DNA from: Aphanomyces cochlioides
Taxonomy: Eukaryota; Oomycota; Saprolegniomycetes; Saprolegniales; Verrucalvaceae
Reading direction: 5' to 3'
Assembly: GCA_019828595.1 (NCBI GenBank)
Contig: JAHQRK010000016.1
Span: forward strand, 1,240,001 to 1,304,000
Length of the DNA: 64,000 bases
Part shown: one piece after another, positions 1 to 10,130 of the stretch
Position numbering within the stretch: position 1 is the first letter of the stretch
Layout: each line of letters starts with the position of its first letter
Position numbers and translations under genes: made by a program
Notes under the pieces: model-generated
The model's database searches: none
The model's input: only the letters and a program-made list of their open reading frames with translations
Told to the model about the DNA's origin: nothing

Positions 1-1104
1 CACGAAAAAATGTGTAATAGTTTGCAGGCAAATCGAGCCAAAGGTTATGGAGTTGAGAGCTCCCTTCGGTACAAGCAGTGCACGATTGATTTTATGAATA
101 TTCCAAATATTCACACAATGCGTGACAGGTAAATAATTCCGAGCAAGCTGTGCATGAATCGCGATACGAATAGCGCCAAGCGATTGAAGCAGTTATCGTT
201 GTCACTCACATGTGATAATTTGAATTGGTACGGCGACGTGGAGGAAACTAAGTGGCTCTATTATATCCGCGTCTGCCTCAAGGCCACTCTTCACGTGGTG
301 GACCTCATCCATCTACAGAAATGTTCTGTCCTAATCCACTGCAGTCATGGATGGGATCGCACATCTCAGCTTTGTGCACTTGCACAATTATGCCTGGATC
401 CATTTTACCGCACATTTACAGGTTTTCAGGTACTCATTGAAAAGGACTTCCTTGCATTTGGGCATCCGTTCCAAATGCGTTTGGCAAACGGTGAAAAGCC
501 AACTGGCGATTACTCACCAATTTTTATGCAGGTAAGACATGAAGTCAATCTACTCATTTGAACTGTGCCGATGTAGTTCTTGGACTGTGTCTGGCAGCTC
601 CAACAACAATACCCAACGTATTTCGAGTATTGTTTCGTTATGAATATTGATGTAGATCGTAATATTCATTTTAGATTCAATCAGGGGCTTCTCTGCCTCC
701 TCCTCGACGAGCTCTACTCATGCCGATTTGGGACGTTTTTATTGAGTTCTCAACAAGACCGCGAAAGCATGGAGCTGAACGACAAGACTGTGTCAATCTG
801 GACCTATCTCAATGGATTCCGAGATATTCTCACGAATCGCTCGTTCGTCGCCGACCAATTACTCTTGCCTACGCAATCCAGTCTTCTCCGCGGAGTATCT
901 GTAAGCTTTCTCAGTTGTGCTAGTAATGAAACGACTGACTAGGTTTGGCCGCACGCTTTCCTTCGGTGGAGTGCACAGGCATCATCCGTTGACTCGCCAG
1001 TGACGAATAGTCAAATCTTCGTGGACAATGAAATGCGTCAACCTAGTTGGCGCTTATCGCATAGTGTCTTATCTGTGCTTGCCGAATTGAGTCCACAGAA
1101 ATGA
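1..1104 (+). CDS. Myotubularin-family phosphoinositide phosphatase, 3' part (partial)
   Basis: Myotubularins remove the 3-phosphate from PI3P and PI(3,5)P2 on endosomal membranes. Visible exons are 28-128, 174-531, 577-900 and 943-1104; introns are 42-45 bp and all joins keep frame. The first visible exon reads ANRAKGYG... then NIHTMRDS, the family block before the active site. The CX5R loop is CSHGWDRTS, with the catalytic Cys codon at 340-342 and Arg at 358-360. The next exon has the usual FLDCVWQL block. Positions 1-27 look like an intron end (tttgcag). The N-terminal half lies left of the window. The usual loop is CSDGWDRT, so the third residue is His instead of Asp; Cys and Arg are kept, so activity is likely (inference). 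The gene ends 36 bp from the stop of the convergent kinesin gene. No C-terminal FYVE or coiled coil follows. Confidence 0.9.
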
Positions 1105-1140
1105 ATGGGTCACAATACTTGTATAACATCATTAACTAAT

Positions 1141-4100
1141 CTAGCTTTTGGTTGAAGATTTTTCTATGGGGGCCTTGCCTGATGTACTATTCACCGACGT
1201 GCTTTGTGGTTGTTTCTCTACAATCCGCCGCTTTGACTTGCCCCTTTTTGATGTGGGGTTTTCCTCGTCGTAAGCATCGAAGTCGTCGTCATCATATTCG
1301 TTTTCTTGCTCCTCACAGACTTCTTTAGCTTCGCTCAAGTCTTCATTTTGTACGTGGGGAGACTCGGGGGCCTCTGCATCATCTGTCAGATCTTCGATTG
1401 ATTCTCTTCGTGACTTTGATGGAGGGTCATTAGACTTGGAAGTTTCCTTCGACTTATTGTTTGAAGCAGACGAAGTGCCGTTGGTAGATGTTGTCACTTG
1501 CGGTTGTTCATTCGTGACATTCTTGACATCCGTTGCCAGGGGTGACGATCCTTCTATCTTCACTCCCTTGGCATCTTTTTTACCATTTTTGTCAGAATGC
1601 TGCTCTGAATTGCTATCATTATGCTTGTCAATTTGATTTGCTTTGTCCTTGGTATTATTTATCGCATCACCATTCAAATCCTTTTTAGCTTCCTTGACGG
1701 GTACATTCTTGGAGGGGGCAGTAGGATTTGCTGATGCCACCGGTTTTTCTACTTCGTTTTTGCCAGGATCATTAGCTTTCTTGCCATCTTTCTTCTTTGC
1801 AGATTCATCTTGACTAATTTGTTTTTTGTCAACTTCTTTGGTCTCGGGTGCGATTTTTGCACTATTTCCTTTGACCTCGGAAGAGATTTGTTTCGTGCTG
1901 CTTTTGTCCGATATTTGTTCCGAGTTTTTTACTTGCAAGTTTTTTTGGGCTGAGTTGGGGGTATCTTCAACTTTTGTCGAGTTGCTACTCGCTTTCGATT
2001 GAGGTTGAGATGCGTCAGGGGCTTGTTCTGCCTTCGAACCTTTCTCTACCATTTTTTCTTTCTCCTGAGATTTTACTAAGGTCTCTGCATTCTTTTGAAC
2101 TAAGATCCATTCCATCAATTGAGCCGAGGCATCAGTTGATTGATTATCCTTGACAAACTCTACAGTCATGGGTCAAATACGAAAGGGCTTTAAAATACCT
2201 TTGTCAAAAGCAGCACGATAAAGACCAGATAATTGTTCATTCGATGGTTGGCCAGTGTTTGGCCTGGAATGAGTCGTACTCTCTGCATGCAACTTCAAAA
2301 AGGCAACTCAATCATCACTTACCACCCGCCAACTTCAGCAAGCTTTGGTACTTCTCGAGTTGTTCTTGTAATTCAGCAAGCTCGTCCTCTTTGTTGTTCA
2401 TTCGATCTGTTACCCATACTACACATGTAATTAGAGCCGAGGCAATCAAGTTGTGTACCGTATCCATCGCGAATTCTCTCGATTTCTTGATCCTTTTCCG
2501 CATTTTCGATAAATAATTGCTCCTCCTTCTGGCGAGCGGAATCACGTTCTTCTGTTACGACCTGCAATTGCAACTGCAGTTCTTCTTCTTGTTCCAGTAG
2601 TTGTTTCTTCTCCTTCTGGAGGCTCTCCGTTAACTGAGCGCTCTCTGACAGCTTCGATTCCAAGCTTTTAACTTTCTCTTCGACAGAAGAATATTTAGCC
2701 TCAAGACGCTCGTTGTCAGCTTTCAGACGAATTTGCTCAGTTTGAATTTGGAAGATTCGCTTTTCACTTTCTACTGCTTCCTCTTGCAAGCGCTTCAATT
2801 CAGCTTGATGGTTGTCACTGTCCTTCTTTTTTGTTTGATCCCTAACATTCATGTCGGTTTAGAATGATGACATAGTTTACTTACAATTCATTCTTCAACG
2901 AATTCGCGTTGGCAATTGCCTTCTCCAATTTTTCATCCATCTCACGCTGCTTGTTCAATGATTCTTGCAATGAGGCCTGTAGAGCTGCCAATTCGTTTCG
3001 AGATGCAGTCAGCTCCATCTTATGCTTTGTTTCCAGTGCTTCTGTGGCAGCATCTCTTGAGGAAATCTTCGCACGAGCTTTGGTCAATTCCACTGCCATA
3101 CCATCTCGTTCGGCTTGAACGTCAGCATTTATCTTTTCGCTTTGCTGAAACGCGCGTTTCGTCTCATCGAGCTGAATTGTAACAGTTTGTAAATCGGCTG
3201 AAAGTGTAGCCAATTTAGAATCGGTGACGCCCTCCGAGGCACTTTTAGAAGATAGCTGATTTCTTAAAGTTTCGATCAATTTTTCCAAATCCACTTTTGA
3301 CTAGAACAACATTGGTGAAGTGACGTAGATTGTTTTCTTTACCTGGGCGACAGATTTTAACTGCTCGTTTAGCTGAGCATGCTGCTGCTTCCATGACGAT
3401 GCTTCCTTACTGGCCTCATTGACTTGGTTGGTTAATGACTCAATGCTTCCTTTGGCCTTTTTCAATTGTTCTTCTTGGGTTTTTGATGTTTGGATCAGAG
3501 TGTCCAATTTTGATGTTGTAGACGTTAGCTGTTTGTCAACTTCCAGTTTGTCACTCTTCCATCTTTCTACAGCTTTGTTGGAAGTCTCCAAATCAGCTTT
3601 GAGTCCAGCAACTTGAGATTTCCACGAGTCAATCTAGAATAATCCTTGTCAAGTATTCACAGTCGAAAAGTGCACCTCTAGAAGCACGCTTTTCAGTTCA
3701 GCTTGCTTTTCTCGTTGGATATCCCTCGCTTTCTTCCATTTTATTTTGGCTTCGTCCAAAATTAATTCACCCGCAGAATACAGAGTTGTCAGTAAACCCA
3801 AATATTGTAATCCTTCGTCTTGAACTTCTGAAATTGTGTCATCCTTTTCGCCAACGCTGAATCCAAATATTTCACACCGTAAAGCAGGAAGAACGTTCCA
3901 TCTTATAGGAAGAAGTCTTAAGTATCTTGCAGTGACTGGTTTCGGCAGCTTTATTGGAAACACTGTATATGCATCGTTGCTTGAATTCACTGACAAGTTC
4001 TCCAGTTTTATCCATGTTTCGCCATCAACACTGAATTCAATCGCCAATTCTGTAACCCACGCATTCTGCGTCTCAACAGATGGTGTCTGCGTGGTAGTTG

Positions 4101-7100
4101 GTGTTTCATCTGTGTCCGGTAATGTTGTGGCTAAATGCCGAATTGCACCCAAACAAAACAGTGCAATGCATTGCATAGTCTGCTCGGGTTCTTTACCGGC
4201 CAAAATATTGCTCTCTGTGGCTTTTACCTGTACAATGCCCTGGAAACTACGATGCGAATTATTTGGCAGAACAGTATTTGCATCGTACCTGGAGCTGACT
4301 AGCTGAATTACTTTAGTTAAGTAGTCAGATTTGTCTTTCTTCTCCGCCAATTGGCTGTAGTCTTTTTCCTTGTCCGTAAATACACCTTGTCCAAAGCCAG
4401 TATTGGTGACAACTAAAGTAATGATGTCATGAATGAAGCGAACTGGTGGACGGCTGAATAGTTTCGTTGGGATTTGGGTCGTTTTGAGCAGTCCGACCCA
4501 CGACATAATGTTCCTAGTTGATTGTCATGTCAAAAAACAATAGAGCTTATTACTTTGCAATGTCGTAAGTTTGCTGATGGTCGCCTGTAACAGCACTTGG
4601 ATCGTATGCCTTGGACAGCTCTGACATGCGACTCTTTGTCAACAAGAGCGGAGTATCATTGAGTACATTGGAGCCACCGATTACTCCTCCTTGTATGTGT
4701 ATTGAGTCAATAAACTTTGATGAACCAATATCAACTTTTAGCCACGGTGTTGTATCATCGGCTTGTGCAATCCAACAATTTGCGCCATTCAAACGGGCAT
4801 GCTTGGCTTCGCCAGAAGACACTGATAGTCTTTCATCACTGATACTCCTTCCCTCAAGTCCAAGAGCATGCAGTTCTCCCTTAGGTATTAAGACTTTTTG
4901 ACTCGATTCAGATTTTGAAATCGTCAAATTGCTGCATGCTTCCATTGCACCTGCGAGAGATTTTGTCGCAATTACCCGTGCATTTTTTCGGTCATTGTCA
5001 ATCGACGGACTGTCAATCTGACTTTGTAGTTCAGCTAACATCAGTGCAGACGCATCAGCGAACTGAAAGAAGTGAGGGATACAAGCATGATATTGTACGT
5101 ACACTCAATATTCGTTGACGTTCAGTCTTGAGATTAGTGACAAGTGTGGCTCGGTAAGTTTGCACCATTGTACGAGTGATATTTAAAGCCTTTTCTCGAT
5201 CTTCTAACAGCATCTTTTGTTCCTTTGTTGCTGGGGGTGGCACAGTTGTCAGTTTTTCAGATTCATCGCAAAGCACATCAATAATAAAACTTGTTTGGCG
5301 AAGCAGCTCGCTCTCCAGTGCCATTAATTTTGCACTTTCTTCTTGAATATTCTTTATTTTTGTGCATATTTGCGATGCAATCGTGTGGCTTGACGATGCA
5401 TCGTCACATTCGTCATTTTGCTGAGTTTTCCAAGTACCGAAATCTTTATCCAACGAGTCTTTAAATACGCAAATCAGAGTTCGAGCGTCTTTTACGTCTT
5501 GCTCAAGCGACTACTCACATGTAATTAACCGAGTCATTCCACATTATCTCACCTTTGTCTTTGTGGTCATTGTTATCCACGAGTCGTCACCAACTTCTAG
5601 TTCTCGTGTTGCTCGAATTGCCAACTCAATATCGGCTTTGGACTCGAGTAATTTCCACTTCTTTATTTTTTCTTCTTGAGTCTTTTGGTCAGCTCGAGCT
5701 TTTTCCTTTGCCAATTTCTTGCGTTCCATTTCATGTTGTTTGCTTAGCTTGGCTTTGTCTTCCCACGTCTGCATTCTCACTGCATCAATTTCTTGGATTT
5801 GCTTTTCGTATTTGGCAACGATCTCATTCTTTTCACGTGGATCTAGGCCACTTTCAGTCTGCTCCATTAATTTTCTCTTCAAAGCAGCAATCTCTTCATT
5901 TAGTTGAGAGATCTGCGAGGCTTCTTCATTCTTCTTGGCGTTCACTTTGATTGACTTTGCGCGGCTGGCATACTTCAAAGTACCAAGTGTTTCGATAAAA
6001 TTGATGTTAGCCGGCGAAAGAGTAGCAAGCATAGAACACAAACTATTACCGCCGAGTGATTCCTAATGGACGAGACACTAAGTAATAAACAACACAAGTT
6101 AATACCTGAAGCACACGGGTCAATTTGGAATTACGATACGGGATAAACGACTTTTTACCAGTCCTTGCGTCTTCCACAAGAGCATTAATGACATTTCCTA
6201 ACGCACTGAGTGATTTGTTAATATTGGCGCCTTCCTTTAAACGAGTGCCAACGGCGCCAGTGCCCGCAGCACGTTCAGATCCTGCCAAATCCACAAGGTT
6301 TACTTTGGCAAACACGTTCTTTGATTCATCGCTTGAGTCCTTTTGGTGAATTTTGATAACAAAAATGGAGTGCGATCGAGAACTTTCAGCGTTCATGTTT
6401 GTATAGCCGACTGTGCGGTTTGAAGCTCCCAATGCCATAAGTTCGATCACTTCCTCACGCGATTCGACGACGCGTTCTTGTAAATCCTTGACGTAAATAC
6501 CCAAGACACTGTGCTCCTTGATTTCAAGGCCTTTGTTTTTTTTATCCTTTGAAGGACTAGAGATGCAAAAATGAGTCAAATTTGTCGCTTCAAGATTTAC
6601 TTTGAGTCCAGCAAATCGTAAATGATTTCATTGTAGATCTCAAAGAAAGAGCACTCAACGAGAAACAGCTTGTTCGGGTCATTTGCTTTCTCCGTCTGTG
6701 TCCACGTTATAGAAGATGAATACATTTGTGTGCGTACCTGAATTTTCTCGAAAAGTGACTTGTTCATGCGGGGAATCAATCCCTCAAGGGCTTCATTGCC
6801 GTTTACACCAGTCATGCTGAATGTTTTGCCACTTCCTGTTTGGCCGTATGCAAAAATTGTGCCATTGTAGCCGCCAAAAGCGCGTTCAAGCACTGGTCGT
6901 CCAAAATCTTCGAAGACGACCCTCTGTTCTGTGTTGATGCCATAAACAAAGTCAAATCCAAATCTATCCAAGCAGCATGAACAAATATCATGACGAGGAG
7001 GTCGTACTCGTGGACTTCGTCTTTGTTATCGGGATTTGTAAGTACGGCATTTCCATTGCGACACTTGGGGTATTCATAAGCTAATGATCGAGAAAAAAGA

Positions 7101-7203
7101 GATTGCTTACCACAAAGCAAGATTCCGCTTGCTCTCGTAATTCTTTCTCGCTCATTGGCCGGCATCGCACAGCCACTCGTATGTTCTCTGCTTCAGCCGA
7201 CAT
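1141..7203 (-). CDS. N-terminal-motor kinesin with discoidin domain split by an IFT54/MIP-T3-like domain
   Basis: Many short introns, about 1,800 aa. The ATG is at 7203-7201 (MSAEAENIRVAVRCRP). The motor spans about 7203-5960: P-loop GQTGSGKT near 6835, [14 protein letters not shown] and GTRLKEGANINKSL, the last typical of kinesin-3. Coiled coil follows (about 5950-5100). The first half of an F5/8 type C domain lies at about 4860-4630 (WLKVDIGSSKFIDSI) and its second half at about 4090-3830 (WVTELAIEFSVDGETW, ARYLRLLP). Between them, about 4500-4110, is a segment with PPVRFIHDII, TGFGQGVFTD and NILAGKEPEQT, the hallmarks of the N-terminal CH-like domain of IFT54/TRAF3IP1 (MIP-T3). The exon join at 4550/4506 keeps frame. 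Long coiled coils (3740-2320) and a 340-residue Lys/Ser/Asn/Asp-rich tail with an acidic patch complete the protein. The join into the tail was checked: a 43-bp intron lies just before the exon reading EFVKDNQ. The motor is expected to move on microtubules; cargo is inferred only. Confidence 0.85.
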
Positions 7204-7845
7204 CGTGGCGCGGCGATATTGCTTTAGCAGTTATTTCCTGAACAGTCGGAAGTTTTGTTCACAGTCAATTGGCCGACGAGACGGTTTCAGACAGTGCGTT
7301 CAATAGTCGACACCTCCATCGGTAGTGCAGATTTGAAGAATCACAGAGCTCCTTTGCTACCCTTCGCACAATGTACTTGTCAGAGAGTCCAACGATCCTT
7401 CTGGATTACCACAACTCTTCGCTTATGCCCTGTTGGACTTGACTAGCTTGGGCAATTATCACGGATTCAACTTAGTCGAGCTTGGACACAACAAATGTTC
7501 ATAACATGCTGCTGCCTCCTCGGAGATGTCTAGCTCTGATCTAAATTCTAAAGCTCCACATTGGACCGCACAGTAATTCACTTCGTGGGAGGCACATGAT
7601 ATCTCATTCAGCGACTTGAGATATGTCCTCGGTAGCCGAGTTAGTCTCTTTTACCTCGTCCGGCGAGCTTCAAAATTCGTTGACACCATGAAAGTCTTCA
7701 CTATCGTGATGTGGCCAGTCTGAAACCACGTTTCAGCATACTGCTCAATGATTTGATGATCAGGTTGTCGCCACCAATGATGAAACGCGTCGTTCCTTGC
7801 ACACACACAGTTGAAAACTGCACAGCAACCTCACAATCTATCGCG
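7204..7845. other. Divergent intergenic region, kinesin / CHAP amidase
   Basis: About 640 bp between the start codons of two diverging genes. No convincing ORF with an ATG was found; the open frame running into the CHAP gene from 7711 begins with GTG. A CCAAT-type element (ggccaattg in the kinesin direction) lies near 7267-7275. No clear Inr match was seen. Confidence 0.5.
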
Positions 7846-8508
7846 ATGGCTCCATTGGATATGAGTAAACTTGGAGTCCTGCTTCATCTTGTCCTGTGCG
7901 TCGCAGTCGCGGTTGTTGCCACAAACGAAACGGCTCCTGCTCCATGGGGTACTGTCATTGGAGTCACCAGTGGCGTCAAAGTTTACTCCAACGACAATCC
8001 ACCACCCACGGATTCCTACAACTTCTACCCAAACGGCACCAACGAAACCAACGGAGCGTTCACTGGACTGCGATGGCAATGCGTGGAGCTCGCAAGACGG
8101 TATTTACTCGTTACTCAAGGAGTCGTGTTTGAGTCCGTCGATGACGTGGTTGGCATTTTCAGTCTCCGCGAAGTTATTAACGTGACCACCAACAAGCGTC
8201 TTCCGCTGGATGTGTATCCTCAAGGCTCTCCAGTACCGCCAAAGGGATCTCTCGTGATATGGGATCGTCCTGGGTATTACACGCCTTACGGTCACGTCGC
8301 AGTGGTCATCAATATCCAAGACACCTTCATCGACGTCGCGGAAGAAAACCTTGAAAACATCTACTGGCAACCATCGGCTTACTATTCCCGCCGCATTCGA
8401 GTCTCGCGTACTCCGTCAGCTTTTCATGTTGAGCCATACTACAACCAGCCCAACAAGTCTGAGATCGTTCTTGGCTGGGCTACCTTTAGTCCTCGCCAGG
8501 CCTGTTAA
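7846..8508 (+). CDS. Secreted CHAP-domain amidase (glutathionylspermidine-amidase-like)
   Basis: 220 aa, single exon. The chosen start is the ATG at 7846; a second ATG at 7861 is possible. Either start gives an N-terminal hydrophobic segment (LGVLLHLVLCVAVAVVA) that reads as a signal peptide, so the protein is probably secreted. The CHAP fold is shown by LRWQCVELARRYL with the nucleophile Cys79, YGHVAVV with His150, and VAEENLENIYW with Glu166. The His-Glu spacing of 16 and Cys-His spacing of 71 match the amidase half of E. coli Gsp synthetase (Cys59, His131, Glu147; spacings 72 and 16). CHAP enzymes cleave amides in peptidoglycan peptides or polyamine-peptide conjugates. Similar oomycete proteins are often named D-alanyl-glycyl endopeptidase-like. 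Several N-glycosylation sequons (NET, NGT, NVT) fit secretion. Substrate is unknown. Confidence 0.85.
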   Translation: MAPLDMSKLGVLLHLVLCVAVAVVATNETAPAPWGTVIGVTSGVKVYSNDNPPPTDSYNFYPNGTNETNGAFTGLRWQCVELARRYLLVTQGVVFESVDDVVGIFSLREVINVTTNKRLPLDVYPQGSPVPPKGSLVIWDRPGYYTPYGHVAVVINIQDTFIDVAEENLENIYWQPSAYYSRRIRVSRTPSAFHVEPYYNQPNKSEIVLGWATFSPRQAC

Positions 8509-9016
8509 TGAGCTATTGTGCTTATTGTCAATCTATCTTGTTGATTGGCGAGTTCCACGCTGAATGCATAAACATGCCTTATTAACGTGAAGTCTATGTT
8601 GACTCGTTCATGATATGATTCATTATCTGTAGCTGCCCCAAGCCGATCTAATGACCAGTTCTTACACGCATTATACTCCAGCGATGCTATGTGGCCATGG
8701 TCGCAATCGCGAGATGGCTCTTGATTGAGGCTTGTTGGACTTTTCCTTATGTAATTGGATGGTTATTTTGGATTCCTGGATACTTTGGCTTAGATGGATC
8801 AATAAGGTAGACTACTCTCTTCAATATCACGAAACGTAGTTGGCATCATTTCGAGTCGTTGTCAAGCCGTTGCTGTCGTGGATGACCACGCTCTCTACCT
8901 CAGAAATGTGGTCGGATAGAAATTTGAGTTTTGATTTCCATGCTCTGATTGGCCAAAATCTATCATTGGCTCATGGAAAACCATCAAGAGCGTGGAAAAC
9001 ATTGGTGCAAAGCGTC
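8509..9016. other. Intergenic, CHAP amidase to exonuclease
   Basis: About 510 bp. It serves as 3' region of the CHAP gene and 5' region of the exonuclease. The exonuclease frame stays open upstream to 8840, but that first codon is TTG. An in-frame ATG at 8882 would add 45 residues with no clear feature. A gattggccaa element and the sequence atcattggctcatgg (about 8980) lie just before the preferred ATG. No other gene was seen. Confidence 0.45.
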
Positions 9017-10123
9017 ATGAGCAAGACAAAGCGAGACAGCAACGGCGACGGCGAGCTTGGCGTCGTAAAGAAGGCCAAGACAGTAGTCGAGCAGGAGCCA
9101 ACTCCAGACAAAGATGGCCTTCTCCGAACTTACGAAGACTTGGTCAAATTGACGCAAAACCACGAGCGGTTTGACTCTTTATACCGTCCTGACCCGGCGT
9201 GGATCCGCACTGCGACGATGAAACCAAGCTCGAAAGCCAAGTACAAGAAAATTGTGGCCATCGATTGTGAAATGTGCTCGACGGAACATGAAGTGACAAA
9301 AGCGCGCAAGTCGAAATCGCTTGTACGTGTGACGATGATTGATGGTGAAGACCCAGATGATATTCTCGTTGATTTGATTGTGCATCAACCTGTACCTGGC
9401 TACAACATTGTCCGATACAAGACGGAAATCCATGGGATTCCCGAAGAAACGATTGAAAATTCCAAGATTTCAGAAGAGCGTGCTCGTAAGGAAGTTCTCA
9501 AGTACGTCGGTCCCGACACAATTGTCGTTGGTCATAGTTTGTACGGCGATCTTGGGTGCATTGGGATAGCCCATCATCGTGTGATAGACACTGCTTTTAT
9601 CTTCTGGCGTAAAAATGTTGAAGATCGTCAGCGAATGGCTGGCCTTCGCGATCTGACGAGACAATTGCTTGCGATCGACTTGCCAGAAGTGCACGACAGT
9701 TTCTTGGATGCGAAAATGACTATGTTGGCTGCCAATTTTGCATTGTCGAATCCAATTGGTGCTGTCATCGACCACGTTCGACGTAACGAGACCCATCACA
9801 GTGCGTTTGAAGAAATCGAAGAGGCAACGCACTGGTTGGTGCATCATATCCCGAAAGGCTTGTTCAGTTCCGACATTGAGAACTTCACAACCACCAATAC
9901 TTCGATCGTCCCCATGTTGGTTGACAACATTGTGTTTAAAGAGACGTACGGCTCCACGACCATTCGATTCCGAACTAACGAGCATGCCCGCCTTGCATTT
10001 GACACGATCGAAGCCAAGACAACTCATGATGCACTCAAGCGCCCGACAAAGATTGTCAATATGATGGATTCGCAAGGCACAAGGTTTTCCAAGATTAAAA
10101 TAACTAAAGTGTCTACCAAGTAA
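9017..10123 (+). CDS. REX1/REX4-type DEDDh 3'-5' RNA exonuclease
   Basis: 368 aa from the ATG at 9017 (MSKTKRDSNGDGELG), single exon. The start was chosen because the residues after it are Lys-rich and charged, as in nuclear exonucleases of this family, while the upstream extension has no recognisable feature. Exonuclease motifs: Exo I VAIDCEMC (Asp83, Glu85), Exo II GHSLYGDL (Asp178) and Exo III HDSFLDAKM (His226, Asp231), a complete DEDDh set. The IHGIPEE block between Exo I and II is typical of REXO proteins. Family members trim 5S rRNA, tRNA and other RNA 3' ends in the nucleus or nucleolus. A C-terminal extension of about 100 residues may be RRM-like, but this is weak. The stop lies 7 bp from the stop of the convergent ammonium transporter. 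Confidence 0.88.
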   Translation: MSKTKRDSNGDGELGVVKKAKTVVEQEPTPDKDGLLRTYEDLVKLTQNHERFDSLYRPDPAWIRTATMKPSSKAKYKKIVAIDCEMCSTEHEVTKARKSKSLVRVTMIDGEDPDDILVDLIVHQPVPGYNIVRYKTEIHGIPEETIENSKISEERARKEVLKYVGPDTIVVGHSLYGDLGCIGIAHHRVIDTAFIFWRKNVEDRQRMAGLRDLTRQLLAIDLPEVHDSFLDAKMTMLAANFALSNPIGAVIDHVRRNETHHSAFEEIEEATHWLVHHIPKGLFSSDIENFTTTNTSIVPMLVDNIVFKETYGSTTIRFRTNEHARLAFDTIEAKTTHDALKRPTKIVNMMDSQGTRFSKIKITKVSTK

Positions 10124-10130
10124 GTAGAGA

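Noticed and set aside
8840..9016. N-terminal extension of the exonuclease
   Set aside because: It starts at TTG; the in-frame ATG at 8882 adds a segment with no feature, while the ATG at 9017 gives a typical charged start.
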